DNA of 34,766 bases. Origin: an uncultured Clostridia bacterium. Its GTDB lineage: Bacteria > Bacillota > Clostridia > Oscillospirales > Oscillospiraceae. Positions 7,013 to 16,310 of this stretch are shown here, one piece after another. The stretch is from positions 1-34,766 of the forward strand of contig CAMHMZ010000027.1 of assembly GCA_946186375.1 (NCBI GenBank), read 5' to 3'. The translations under genes were made by a program, and so were the position numbers. The notes beneath the pieces are model-generated. The model did not search any database, had not been told where the DNA came from, and worked only from the letters and a program-made list of their open reading frames with translations. Numbering within the stretch: the stretch's first letter is position 1; each line of letters starts with the position of its first letter.

Positions 7013-9447
7013 GAACAAAAGCAAAGCGGAGCGACGTGGTGACCGCGCTTGAGCGTGAAAACCAAGCGCTTTCCTACACCGCTGCCACAGAGGCCATCGT
7101 ACTGCTGAAAAACGACGGGCTGCTGCCCATCTGCCCGGGAAAGATCGCGCTGTACGGCGCGGGAGCGGGAAAAACCATCAAAGGGGGCAGCGGCAGCGGA
7201 GAGGTGATCGAGCGCCACGCCGTGAGCATTCGGGAGGGGCTGGAGCGTCGCGGCTTTACCGTAAGCACCAACCGCTGGCTGGATCGCTATGACAGGCTTT
7301 GGCAGACGGAACGGGAGAAGTTTATCGCCGCAATGCGGAAAAAGCTGCGCTCCGTCAGCACCGCCATGCTGGCAGAGCTCATGGCGGCAGAATACCGTTA
7401 TCCATACGGCGATGCCATTGCAGCCGATGATCTCTCCGATGAGACGGACACCTGTCTCTATGTGCTCTCCCGCCAGTCGGGCGAGGGGAAGGACCGCCGA
7501 GCGGAGGACTTTCAGCTCTCCGAGGCGGAACGCGGACACTTAGAGGCGATCTGCGGCCATTACCAAAAGGTCATCCTTGCGGTCAATACCGGCGCTTCTT
7601 TTGACCTCTCCTCTGTGGAGAATTACACCTCCATCCGGGCGGTGGCCTATGTCTGCCAGCTCGGACAGGAGGGCGGCCTTGCGCTGGCCGATGTGCTGAC
7701 CGGCGCGGTCAACCCCAGCGGAAAGCTGGCGACCACCTGGGCGAAGTGTTATGATGACATCCCCTATGGAGACGAATTCAGCTATCGCGCTGCGGACAGC
7801 ATGCACGCTCTCTACAAAGAGGGCATCTATGTGGGCTACCGCTATTTTGACAGTTTTCAGGTTCAGCCCCGCTATGAATTTGGTTATGGTCTGAGCTATA
7901 CGGACTTTGCTCTTTCATCTTCCCCAGTGCGCGTGAACGGAACCACGGTCAATCTGAATGTGTCTGTTCAGAACACCGGCGAGCACTTTGCCGGGAAAGA
8001 GACAGTGCAGCTCTATGTCAGCTGCCCTGACGGGAAGCTGGAAAAGGAAGCGCAGAGCCTTGCAGCCTTCGGCAAGACCGGGCTGTTAGCTCCCGGCGAG
8101 AGCGAGACGCTGACGCTCTCCTTCCCCATGGAGAGGCTGGCAAGCTACGACGAGGAGACCGCGTCCATGATCCTGGAGGCGGGAACTTACCTTCTTCGGG
8201 TGGGTACCTCCTCGCGCCGGACGGAACTTTGCGGCGCGCTGCACCTGTCGGAGACGGTCACGGTGTCGAAGCACAAAAACCTCTGCGCCGCCAAAGAGAC
8301 GGTACAGACGCTGCACCGGGAACCGGGCGGCGAGAAGCTCACCGTGGATGCCATCGAGCTGGATTCTTCGGCCTTCCACACGCAGGTAATGGACTACTCA
8401 CCGCGAAAAGTGGATGAATGCAAGCAAGCGCAGGTGCTGCTCAATCGCCTTGGAACAGACGCTCAGGCGGACTTCTGCGCCGGGATCGGCCTGCTCGGTG
8501 GGGAGACTTATTTCACGCTGCCCGGCGCGGTGGGCAATACGACGTCTGCCTACGCAAAGCTGGGCATTCCCAACGCCACCTTCTGCGATGGCCCTGCGGG
8601 CATCCGTATCCAGCGGCGCTCCACGGTCACAAAGGAGGGCAAGGTCAAGCCTGTGGATGGGGCCATTTCTATCTATGAGTATCTGCCGGGCGTTCTTCAG
8701 AAGCTGCTGTTCGGAAATCCTTCCAGGGAAGAAGTCATCTACCAGTATGTGACCGGCTTCCCGGTGGCGGCTGCCCTCGCTCAGACCTGGAATCTGCCCT
8801 TGCTGGAGGAGATCGGGCGGGCCGTCAGCCAAGAGATGAGCGAATACGGCGTGGTATTCTGGTTGGCCCCGGCGCTGAATATCGTCCGCAACCCGCTCTG
8901 CGGCAGAAACTATGAATACTATTCAGAGGATCCCCTAATCTCCGGCAAGATGGCGGCGGCTGTCACGCGGGGCGTGCAAGAGACGCCGGGAAACTATGTG
9001 ACGATCAAGCACTTTGCCGCCAACAATCAGGAGGAGAACCGCTACTATGTCTCCTCGGACATGGACGAGCGGACGCTGCGGGAGATCTATCTGCGGGGCT
9101 TTGAGATCGCCGTGCGCGAGGCAAGGCCCAAGGCGCTGATGACCGCTTACAACAAGCTCAACGGCGTCTATTGCCCGGCAAGCAAGGAGCTTATAGATGA
9201 CATTCTCCGCCGGGAATGGGGCTTTGACGGCATTGTCATGACCGACTGGCTCTCGACCGGCGAGGATCGGGCGCAGAATCCCGAGTGCATCGCCGCGGGC
9301 GTGGATCTCATCATGCCCGGCGGCAAAGGCGTATGCAAAGAATTGCGCAAGGCTCTGAAGGATGGCAAACTGGACGCAGAGCAGCTGCGCCGCGCGGCAG
9401 GTCGTGTGCTGACGCTGGTGCTGGACAGTCAGATTAAGGTGGATTGA
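7006..9447 (+). CDS. GH3 beta-glycosidase with permuted domain order
   Basis: 813 aa from ATG 7006 behind GGAGGAA (6994-7000), overlapping the GH43 stop. Order of domains: the GH3 C-terminal alpha/beta sandwich comes first ('ATEAIVLLKNDGLLP...IALYGAGAGKTIKGGSGSGEV', about residues 20-290). A fibronectin-III-like domain follows (about 290-430). The catalytic TIM barrel is last (about 480-810), with 'KHFAANNQE' and the nucleophile Asp in 'GIVMTDW' (about residue 747). Most GH3 enzymes place the barrel first; a reversed order is known in some ruminal beta-glucosidases. It should remove terminal beta-linked glucose or xylose from imported sugars. No signal peptide. Confidence 0.9.
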   Translation: MLRTKAKRSDVVTALERENQALSYTAATEAIVLLKNDGLLPICPGKIALYGAGAGKTIKGGSGSGEVIERHAVSIREGLERRGFTVSTNRWLDRYDRLWQTEREKFIAAMRKKLRSVSTAMLAELMAAEYRYPYGDAIAADDLSDETDTCLYVLSRQSGEGKDRRAEDFQLSEAERGHLEAICGHYQKVILAVNTGASFDLSSVENYTSIRAVAYVCQLGQEGGLALADVLTGAVNPSGKLATTWAKCYDDIPYGDEFSYRAADSMHALYKEGIYVGYRYFDSFQVQPRYEFGYGLSYTDFALSSSPVRVNGTTVNLNVSVQNTGEHFAGKETVQLYVSCPDGKLEKEAQSLAAFGKTGLLAPGESETLTLSFPMERLASYDEETASMILEAGTYLLRVGTSSRRTELCGALHLSETVTVSKHKNLCAAKETVQTLHREPGGEKLTVDAIELDSSAFHTQVMDYSPRKVDECKQAQVLLNRLGTDAQADFCAGIGLLGGETYFTLPGAVGNTTSAYAKLGIPNATFCDGPAGIRIQRRSTVTKEGKVKPVDGAISIYEYLPGVLQKLLFGNPSREEVIYQYVTGFPVAAALAQTWNLPLLEEIGRAVSQEMSEYGVVFWLAPALNIVRNPLCGRNYEYYSEDPLISGKMAAAVTRGVQETPGNYVTIKHFAANNQEENRYYVSSDMDERTLREIYLRGFEIAVREARPKALMTAYNKLNGVYCPASKELIDDILRREWGFDGIVMTDWLSTGEDRAQNPECIAAGVDLIMPGGKGVCKELRKALKDGKLDAEQLRRAAGRVLTLVLDSQIKVD

Positions 9448-9448
9448 A

Positions 9449-10972
9449 ATGCTGAAATTAGCGGAACTTTTTCAAAGCGGCATGACGCTTCAGCGGCAAA
9501 AGCCCATTCGTATTTGGGGCAGCAGCGACTGCGCGCAGAATCTGACCGTTTCCCTGAACGGAGAGACCTTGCTGCGGGATGCTCCTGTTGACGGTGAGTT
9601 TTGTCTTACCCTGCCGCCCCAGGAGGCCATGCGCGACGCGGAGCTTAGCATTGCGGGAACCGTGGATACGCTGACGCTGAGCCGGGTGGACATTGGCGAA
9701 GTCTGGATCGCGGGCGGGCAGAGCAACATGGAATTTCTGCTCCGCTACGACGCGGAGGGAAAGGAACAGATTCGAAGCGCCAACGACCCGCATCTGCGTT
9801 TTTATGATGTGGGAGAATACACTTTCCCCGGTGAAAAGGAGCAAACACATAAGGATAACAGCGAAGCGTGGGATCGGTGGATGGCTTTTCGGCCGGACGC
9901 CGCGGAATACTTCTCCGCTGTGGGCGTGTATTTCGCAAAGCAGCTCCGCAAGGCATACGATGTGCCGGTTGCCATTGTCGGTTGTAATTGGGGCGGCACC
10001 ACCGCTTCGGCCTGGACGGAGGAAAGTGTTCTGGAGGCCGACCCCGCGCTGCGGGTGTATCTGGAGGAATACCGCGCCGCCACGAAAGACATGGATTTAG
10101 ACGAGTATATCCAAAAGCACGCAGAAGCTCTGGCCTTTCTCGATAGCCCGGAACTTACGCAGACCATGCGAAAGGTCATGTTCGGCAACGTGAGCGTTTG
10201 GGAGTACATCAAGGCCATCCCGCTGCTGCTGAAGATCGGCAAAACAGGGATGCCTATCGGCCCGCGCAATCAGAATTCTCCCGGCTGTCTTTACCGCAGT
10301 ATGCTCAGCCAGATCGCGGGCTTAGCCTGCCGGGGCGTCATTTGGTATCAGGGAGAATCTGATGACCAAAAGGCTGACATCTATGACAAGCTGTTTTCCG
10401 CTATGATCCGCTGCTGGCGGGATGCCTGGCAGGAGGAGCTGCCTTTCCTGTTCGTACAGCTGGCGCCATTCGGAAAATGGTTGGGGAGCACCGGCCAGAA
10501 GTACCCCATCCTGCGGCAAAAGCAGGAGCTTGTCAGCAAAACGGTGCCCGGAGCCTACATGGCGTTGATCATGGATGTGGGGGACAACAAAGACATTCAT
10601 CCCAAACAGAAGCGCCCGGTCGGAGAGCGTCTCGCGCTGCTGGCGAGAAACAAAATCTACGGAGAGGAACTTCTCAGCGAAGCGCCGGAATTTACGTCCA
10701 TGAAGCAAGGCGACGGCAGCTTGACCCTTCGGTTCTCCAACGCCGGAGCGGGATTGCGCATCAAAGGGAAGACACTCCAGGCCCTGGATCTGACAGTGGA
10801 CGGAAAGAAGCTGAAGAGCTATGAAGCCAGGGCGCAGGGAGATACGCTTTCCATCCGTTCGCCGAAGATCCACAGAGATTCCGATCTGAAGATCGCCTTC
10901 GCGTGGACAGGCTACTGCGAGGTCAACCTGTATAACAGCGCCGGCCTGAGCGCAAAGCCGTTTACAATTTAA
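9449..10972 (+). CDS. Sialate O-acetylesterase-like SGNH esterase
   Basis: 507 aa. The N-terminal 'LFQSGMTLQRQKPIRIWG' beta-domain is typical of the sialate-O-acetylesterase family. The SGNH catalytic signature 'GEVWIAGGQSNMEF' has Ser about residue 92, followed by 'GVIWYQGESD' and a C-terminal 'DNKDIHPKQKRPVGERLAL' block with the Asp/His pair. No signal peptide is visible. Members remove acetyl groups from sugars; bacterial homologues in hemicellulose or pectin clusters often act on acetylated plant oligosaccharides rather than sialic acid. That reading fits this operon, which has no sialic-acid genes. ATG 9449 follows the GH3 stop by one base, so translation is probably coupled. Confidence 0.88.
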   Translation: MLKLAELFQSGMTLQRQKPIRIWGSSDCAQNLTVSLNGETLLRDAPVDGEFCLTLPPQEAMRDAELSIAGTVDTLTLSRVDIGEVWIAGGQSNMEFLLRYDAEGKEQIRSANDPHLRFYDVGEYTFPGEKEQTHKDNSEAWDRWMAFRPDAAEYFSAVGVYFAKQLRKAYDVPVAIVGCNWGGTTASAWTEESVLEADPALRVYLEEYRAATKDMDLDEYIQKHAEALAFLDSPELTQTMRKVMFGNVSVWEYIKAIPLLLKIGKTGMPIGPRNQNSPGCLYRSMLSQIAGLACRGVIWYQGESDDQKADIYDKLFSAMIRCWRDAWQEELPFLFVQLAPFGKWLGSTGQKYPILRQKQELVSKTVPGAYMALIMDVGDNKDIHPKQKRPVGERLALLARNKIYGEELLSEAPEFTSMKQGDGSLTLRFSNAGAGLRIKGKTLQALDLTVDGKKLKSYEARAQGDTLSIRSPKIHRDSDLKIAFAWTGYCEVNLYNSAGLSAKPFTI

Positions 10973-10984
10973 GGGGGAGACAGC

Positions 10985-11917
10985 ATGGCACTGACGAGAA
11001 TCGCGCTTCAGCAGATCTGGAAGCTGGCCAAAAAGGGCGACGACGAACGCGTCGCCGCGCAGATGCCCGTTTCCGGTACCAGAAGCGAAACCGGGATCGA
11101 ATACTTAGGCGACGCCGAGCCCATGCACCGGCTCAATCTCTACTATCCCGCGGAGTTTGATCCGGCCAAGGACGCGCCGCTTCCCACGATCATCGACATT
11201 CACGGCGGCGGGCTGATGTACGGCGACAAGGAGCTCAACCGCCGCTACTGCGAGTATCTGGCATCTCAGGGCTTTTGCGTGATGGGCATGAGCTACCGAC
11301 TGCTCCCCAAGACCGACCTGAGAGGCATGGTGCAGGACGTTTTCGCCAGCATCCACTGGCTGGAGAAGTTCGGCCCCATGCGCGGCTTTGATCTCGGCAG
11401 GGTGTTGCTGACCGGGGACTCGGCAGGCGGCCACCTGACCAGTCTTGTCCTCTGCATCCAGCAAAGCCCGGCCCTGCAGCAAAAATACGGCGTCGCGCCC
11501 TTTGGCTTTTCCTTTACCGCCGCGGCGATCTGCAACGGCGTTTGTGAGATGCACGACTACTACATCTTTATGGGAAAGCTGGTCGGCGTTATCGACCGGG
11601 AAATGCACAAAATGCTGCTGGGCAAGGCCGGAGAAAAGGCGGCGTGGAATCACGCCATGAGCTTTTCCGAAGTCGTCGCGCAGGCATCCGGCCTGCCGCC
11701 GATCTTCGTTATCAGCTCCGAGAACGATCCCTTCTACCAACAGACGCAATGGCTGCTTGAAAACCTGAGCAAACACAAGATCGCCTATGAAACGCTGATT
11801 TGGAAGAAGGAGGACGGCCCCCATCTTGGGCATGTGTTCCAGATCTCCCACTGGGAGTGGCCGGAGAGCAAGCGCACCAACGACAGGATGATCCAATTCT
11901 TTCGGGAGACGATGTGA
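10985..11917 (+). CDS. Alpha/beta-hydrolase (HSL-type esterase)
   Basis: 310 aa. The oxyanion-hole 'DIHGGGLMYGD' and nucleophile elbow 'LTGDSAGGHL' (Ser about residue 146) mark the hormone-sensitive-lipase branch of alpha/beta hydrolases. The acid is probably in 'SSENDPFY' and the His in 'GPHLGHVF'. The start ATG 10985 has AAGGGGGAGA just upstream. This is the third esterase in the operon, with no export signal, which suggests that the natural substrates carry several kinds of ester. The stop overlaps the GH78 start as TGATG (11915-11919). Confidence 0.86.
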   Translation: MALTRIALQQIWKLAKKGDDERVAAQMPVSGTRSETGIEYLGDAEPMHRLNLYYPAEFDPAKDAPLPTIIDIHGGGLMYGDKELNRRYCEYLASQGFCVMGMSYRLLPKTDLRGMVQDVFASIHWLEKFGPMRGFDLGRVLLTGDSAGGHLTSLVLCIQQSPALQQKYGVAPFGFSFTAAAICNGVCEMHDYYIFMGKLVGVIDREMHKMLLGKAGEKAAWNHAMSFSEVVAQASGLPPIFVISSENDPFYQQTQWLLENLSKHKIAYETLIWKKEDGPHLGHVFQISHWEWPESKRTNDRMIQFFRETM

Positions 11918-14091
11918 TGGAGCTGCATGAGCACTTTATATGCGTAGAGCGCCCTTATACGGAAGGCGCGGTAGAAGTCTTTGAACAAAGCATCCGCGCC
12001 GGGCAGATCAAAAAAGCGGAGCTTGTCATTACGGCGCTCGGTTTATATGAGGCGGAAATCAACGGCGAAAAGGTGGGCGACGCCCTGTTCACCCCGGGCT
12101 TCACCTATTATCCGAAGGATCTGCATTTTCAGCGCTACGATGTGACCAACCTGCTGACGGGCTGCGACACGCTGACGGTGTACCTGGCGCAGGGCTGGTA
12201 CTGCGGGCGTTTTGGCTTTAAAAACAAGGTGCAAATTTACGGTGAAACTCCCGCTGTTTCATGGATTCTGACCCTGGAGACGGAAACCGGAAAAGTGCGC
12301 TATTGCTCTGATGATTCCGGTGTCAGGGCCGTCCGCAGCCCCTATGAGTATGCCGGGCTGTATGACGGCGAGATTTACCGCTGTACCGGCTCCGGACGGA
12401 GTGTGATCCAGCCCGGGAAATACACCGGCAAGCTTCCCGCAGTGATCGAAGAAGGAACGATGTGCGTCCGTGCGCGGGAGGAAATGCCGGTGCAGGCTGT
12501 CACAAAGCACGGCAATGTGACGATCCTGGACTTTGGGCAGAATTATGCCGGTATTGTGGAGATCGATCCGCGCAAGATGAACGGCAGCACCCTGCTGCTG
12601 CGGCATGGGGAGATCCTCAACGCGGACGGGAGCCTCTACACAGCAAACCTGCGTCAGGCGAAAGCGCAGATCCTGTACACGAAAAACAAGGCGGCAAAAA
12701 AATACCGCCCACGCTTCACTTACATGGGCTTTCGCTATGTGGAGCTTTCAGGCGTGGACTATGTGCCTGGTCTTTTGACGGCCTACGCTGTCTACTCGGA
12801 CATGGAGCGCACCGGGGCCTTCCACTGTGAAAACGCCCTTGTGCAGAAGCTGTACGAAAATCAGGTCTGGGGACAGAAGTCCAACTATGTGGAGGTGCCA
12901 ACCGACTGCCCGCAGCGGGATGAGCGCATGGGCTACACCGGCGACGGGCATGTGTTCGCGCTGACGGGCGCGTACAATTTCGATACCGAGGCCTTCTGGC
13001 GGAAGTTCTTAAAGGACATCCGTTACAGCCAGATGGATAATCCCGAGGGCTATGTGACGCCCACCGTACCGGCTGCCCCGCAGGAAAAGAGGGGCCTCAT
13101 CAACATGCTCGGCTGGGGCAACTGCGTCTGCATCGTCCCGGAAATGCTCTACTGGCAGTTCGGCAGTCTGGACATTCTGCGCCAGCAGTACGATAGCATG
13201 AGAGCCTTTGTGGAATGTGAGATCTCGCATATGGGAAAGCGCGATCTTTGGATCGGGCCGAGCCTTGGCGACTGGCTGACCATGGACAAAGGACTTGGCT
13301 ATATGGCGATCCACTCTAACCCCGTATCCAACGCTTTTGTGGTCAACGATCTGCGGATCATGGCATGGGCGGCGAAGCTGCTGGGGAAACCGGAAGACGC
13401 CGGGCGCTATGAAGCGCAGCTGGAAAAGTCCCGCGCCGCCTATATCCGCCGCTTTGTCCGAAAGGACGGACGCATGAAGGATGACTATCAGGGAGCCTAT
13501 GTCATGGCTTTGCAGATGGTCATTCCCAAGGGAGAACTGTGGGATCGGGTCTGGGCTGTGTTGCTGGACAAGCTGCGCGCCGAGGGAATGCGAACCGGCT
13601 TTTTTGCCACCGAGCATATCCTCCCGCTGCTGGCAGAAAACGGGCAGGAGAAGCTGGCCTTTGATCTGCTGCTCAACGAGGAGTGTCCCGGCTGGCTCTA
13701 TCAGGTCAAGGCCGGCGCCACAACCACATGGGAGCGCTGGGATTCCCTGCGGCCGGACGGTACCGTAAACAAGTCTCAGGACGGCGCGACCAACATGGTC
13801 TCCTTCAATCACTACGCTTTCGGCAGCGTAGGCAAATTCTATTATCAGTACATTCTCGGCATCCGACCCGCAGAGCCGGGCTTTGCAAAGGTGAAGATCC
13901 TACCGTATGTCGATCCCCGCCTGGGAAAAATCTCAGGCAGCTATCGCAGTCGAAACGGTCTGATTGAAGTCAGAATTGATCCGGAAACCAGGTCGATCCA
14001 GGTTGCTTCTCAGACGGATGCGGAGTTCGCTCTCCCAGATGGGAGAACGATACCGATTCCGGCCAATAAACTTGAGGCTTATTATTTCTGA
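11917..14091 (+). CDS. GH78 alpha-L-rhamnosidase
   Basis: 724 aa from ATG 11917, which overlaps the previous stop; longer in-frame starts lie inside the hydrolase gene. The N-terminal 'AELVITALGLYEAEINGEKVGDALFTPGFTYY' is the rhamnosidase N-terminal carbohydrate-binding fold. 'GNVTILDFGQNYAGIVEI' is the concanavalin-like domain. The catalytic (alpha/alpha)6 barrel carries 'PTDCPQRDERMGYTGDGHVFA' with the conserved acidic residues. 'GATTTWERWDS' and 'NHYAFGSVGKFYYQYILGI' precede a C-terminal beta-domain. It releases alpha-linked rhamnose from pectin fragments or plant glycosides. No signal peptide. It is the last gene of the operon; no strong terminator follows. Confidence 0.93.
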   Translation: MELHEHFICVERPYTEGAVEVFEQSIRAGQIKKAELVITALGLYEAEINGEKVGDALFTPGFTYYPKDLHFQRYDVTNLLTGCDTLTVYLAQGWYCGRFGFKNKVQIYGETPAVSWILTLETETGKVRYCSDDSGVRAVRSPYEYAGLYDGEIYRCTGSGRSVIQPGKYTGKLPAVIEEGTMCVRAREEMPVQAVTKHGNVTILDFGQNYAGIVEIDPRKMNGSTLLLRHGEILNADGSLYTANLRQAKAQILYTKNKAAKKYRPRFTYMGFRYVELSGVDYVPGLLTAYAVYSDMERTGAFHCENALVQKLYENQVWGQKSNYVEVPTDCPQRDERMGYTGDGHVFALTGAYNFDTEAFWRKFLKDIRYSQMDNPEGYVTPTVPAAPQEKRGLINMLGWGNCVCIVPEMLYWQFGSLDILRQQYDSMRAFVECEISHMGKRDLWIGPSLGDWLTMDKGLGYMAIHSNPVSNAFVVNDLRIMAWAAKLLGKPEDAGRYEAQLEKSRAAYIRRFVRKDGRMKDDYQGAYVMALQMVIPKGELWDRVWAVLLDKLRAEGMRTGFFATEHILPLLAENGQEKLAFDLLLNEECPGWLYQVKAGATTTWERWDSLRPDGTVNKSQDGATNMVSFNHYAFGSVGKFYYQYILGIRPAEPGFAKVKILPYVDPRLGKISGSYRSRNGLIEVRIDPETRSIQVASQTDAEFALPDGRTIPIPANKLEAYYF

Positions 14092-14256
14092 GACATACAG
14101 TGATTATTATAAACTGATGGAAAAAGAAGTTCATTTATATATGTAGGCGTTTGAAAAAGCCTCTGATTTCACCTGTTCTTGAACGTCTGCGCAATATTAG
14201 TGGTGTGTTTGTATTCTCCTATAGGTCTACGATCCTCTATCAAAGTGAATTGTCCC
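14092..14256. other. Spacer between glycan operon and mobilization module
   Basis: 165 bp without a convincing gene. It contains a weak AGGC/GCCT hairpin near 14145-14160 and ATTCTCCTATAGGT at 14213-14226. The latter is the exact reverse complement of 14 bases at 22091-22104. The operon and relaxase genes converge here. Confidence 0.5.
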
Positions 14257-15966
14257 TTACCGCGCCAAATCTCGCGACTTCTTTTTCTTCGGAAGCTCAC
14301 GTTGCTGCATTTCTTTCTGTGCCTGCTGCAAATCCCGGCGAACAGAACGTGTCTTGCTGTCGGGGTGATTCTCGGTCAGCAGATCCGAAACCTGATTTCT
14401 CGCCTCGCGCATAGTGGTGTAATCGTAGCTGTTGCCGTAAGCATCTTCCACTTTGGAAACAGCCCGCTTTTCTTCCTCCGGACGGAGGGAGAGACGGGCT
14501 GTTTCCAGTTCATCCGGATCAAACTCTTCGGCACAGGCCTCCAGATCGTGGTATTCAGCAAGCGCCTTATCCAACTCAGCGCTGTACTTTGCTTCGGCAG
14601 CCGCGGCTTTCTGGATTTGCGCTTCTCTGCCGTCGATCCAAGCTTTTACGTCATTCATGCCCTTGTCGTCAGATTTGCCGAAGGTGGACATGACCTGCTC
14701 TTTCTGGGATTTCAACTCTTCCAGATCTTCCGTGGCCTCCGCGATCCTGGCATTCAACCGGCGATTCTCGGAGAACTGCAAGGGAGAAAGTGCCCTCTTC
14801 TCGGTCAGCAGCTTCTTTCTCTCAGCCAGCTTTTGCTTGATCTGCCCGGTGACCGTGTTGTACTGCGTGAAGCCTGAGACAATGTCTTCCATGTCCGCCC
14901 TCGTTTTTGTAATGAAGCTGTTGGCATGAACAACCTGATACGCGAACACGATCATGTTGGCCCGCAGCTTTTCCATGGCCTGTGCCAGCGCGGGAAGCGA
15001 ATCCTGCACCGCTTTCAGCAACTTCTGGAACTCCGCCTTGAGCTGTCGCAGCAGGGCGTTGTCCCGCCTGATCTGCCGGTTCAGCTCGCAGCGCTCCGAA
15101 ACGATGCCTTTCTTCTCCATTGCGCGGGCGGCTACACCCTCGTGGATCGTGGGCTGCTCGTCCTTGCCCTGATCAGCAAAGCTGCGGTGGTCGATGCGCT
15201 CCTCCAAGCCCTTTTGCTCGAGGCAGAGATTCACTTCATCTGCCCATGCCGCGCGCCACGCGACAAGTTGCTCATCGCTGTTCCACCGCTCGGAGATCGG
15301 GTTCTGCCTGCCGTACTTCGTGCTCTTGGGGTACTTGGACATACGCTCCAGTCCTTGGGCCGCGGCGACGGACGGAGCCATGTACTCTTTCTTCTTACCG
15401 ACCTTATACTGGTACTGCTTTTCCCATCCGTCTTTCTGTGCCTCTTTGAACTCGGCAGCGGTAAAGCCCCGTTCTTCGCCGTCCTTGACACAGAGATATT
15501 CCTTCTCCGTTTTGTGCTGCCATGTACCGTTCTCGTTCAAGGGGCGCACGGTCAGCATGATGTGCGCGTGGGGATTGTGGCCGTCTGTGTCATGGATCGC
15601 CACATCCGCGCACATGCCCTCGTTTACAAATTGCTGGTAGATAAACTTCGACAGCAGATTGATCCAGTCCAGCTTGCCCAACTCAATGGGCAGAGCCACG
15701 ACGAACTCACGGGCCAGTCTCCTGTCCTTTGTTTTCTCCGCTTCCTCCACGGCGTTCCATAGCTTTGCGCGATCCTGCCACTCCGCAGGGGCGCAGTCTG
15801 GGAGAAAGACATGCTCCCACACAAGGCCCTGCTTTCGGGTGTAGTCGTGCTGCACGCCGTCGTAGTCGTTATAAATGGCGGAGCAGCTCATATAGGCCGA
15901 GGCCGCGCAGGCGGAACGGCCAGCCCCGCGGCTGATGACCTTTGCCTCCAAATGGTAAATTGCCAA
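14257..15966 (-). CDS. MobA/MobL-family relaxase (MOBQ type)
   Basis: 569 aa. 'MAIYHLEAKVISRGAGRSACAASAYMS' is the conserved MobA/MobL N-terminus with the likely nicking Tyr. The metal-binding motif 'HDTDGHNPHAHIMLT' lies at about residues 125-139. The remaining ~400 residues are charged and partly coiled-coil. The predicted start is TTG at 15966; GGAGGTG lies about eight bases upstream. This relaxase nicks oriT and pilots single-stranded DNA into a conjugation channel supplied by another element. The hairpin-rich region just upstream is the best oriT candidate. It belongs to a different relaxase class from the one at 31694, which supports two separate mobile elements. Confidence 0.92.
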   Translation of the reverse strand: MAIYHLEAKVISRGAGRSACAASAYMSCSAIYNDYDGVQHDYTRKQGLVWEHVFLPDCAPAEWQDRAKLWNAVEEAEKTKDRRLAREFVVALPIELGKLDWINLLSKFIYQQFVNEGMCADVAIHDTDGHNPHAHIMLTVRPLNENGTWQHKTEKEYLCVKDGEERGFTAAEFKEAQKDGWEKQYQYKVGKKKEYMAPSVAAAQGLERMSKYPKSTKYGRQNPISERWNSDEQLVAWRAAWADEVNLCLEQKGLEERIDHRSFADQGKDEQPTIHEGVAARAMEKKGIVSERCELNRQIRRDNALLRQLKAEFQKLLKAVQDSLPALAQAMEKLRANMIVFAYQVVHANSFITKTRADMEDIVSGFTQYNTVTGQIKQKLAERKKLLTEKRALSPLQFSENRRLNARIAEATEDLEELKSQKEQVMSTFGKSDDKGMNDVKAWIDGREAQIQKAAAAEAKYSAELDKALAEYHDLEACAEEFDPDELETARLSLRPEEEKRAVSKVEDAYGNSYDYTTMREARNQVSDLLTENHPDSKTRSVRRDLQQAQKEMQQRELPKKKKSRDLAR

Positions 15967-16310
15967 TCATTTTCACCTCCAATCTTTTCTGTTTCTCTTT
16001 CGGCAAAGAGAAAGCAGGGCGATCATTTTTGATTCGCCCTGCCTCTGCGATAAAGCTGCCAGTGGCAGGTTTTCGCAGGCGGAGGAAACGGCGCACCGCT
16101 TCCTCCGCACAGCCAATGATGACCGGGTCAGCGGTCTCGGCAGCATTGGCTGGCGCTCTCCGCAGAGAGCGCAATCCGCCTCGCAGAGCGCACGGCCTGA
16201 CCAATGGGAAGGCTACCACCGCCTGCCCTGCGGGCAGGTGGTGAGTAAGTGCGCCCTTCGGGACAAAAAAGAAGCGGAGCGCCCCGGTCTCCCGGAACGC
16301 CCCACCCACG
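15967..16310. other. Hairpin-rich region, candidate oriT of the IME
   Basis: This 344-bp gap lies between the relaxase and DUF3847 genes. It holds four strong inverted repeats. GCAGGGCGA pairs with TCGCCCTGC (16014-16042). CTGCCA-G-TGGCAG lies at 16056-16068. GCGCTCTC-cgca-GAGAGCGC lies at 16153-16172. CCTGCCC-tgc-GGGCAGG (16222-16238) extends to an ACCACC/GGTGGT-like outer stem. Such clusters next to a relaxase gene are usual for transfer origins and relaxase autoregulation. The nick site was not identified. Short open frames here show no coding signal. Confidence 0.5.

Noticed and set aside
15942-16244. Plus-strand 100-codon frame in the relaxase upstream gap
   Set aside because: It runs through several perfect hairpins and has low-complexity Arg/Ala content, with no plausible ribosome binding site.
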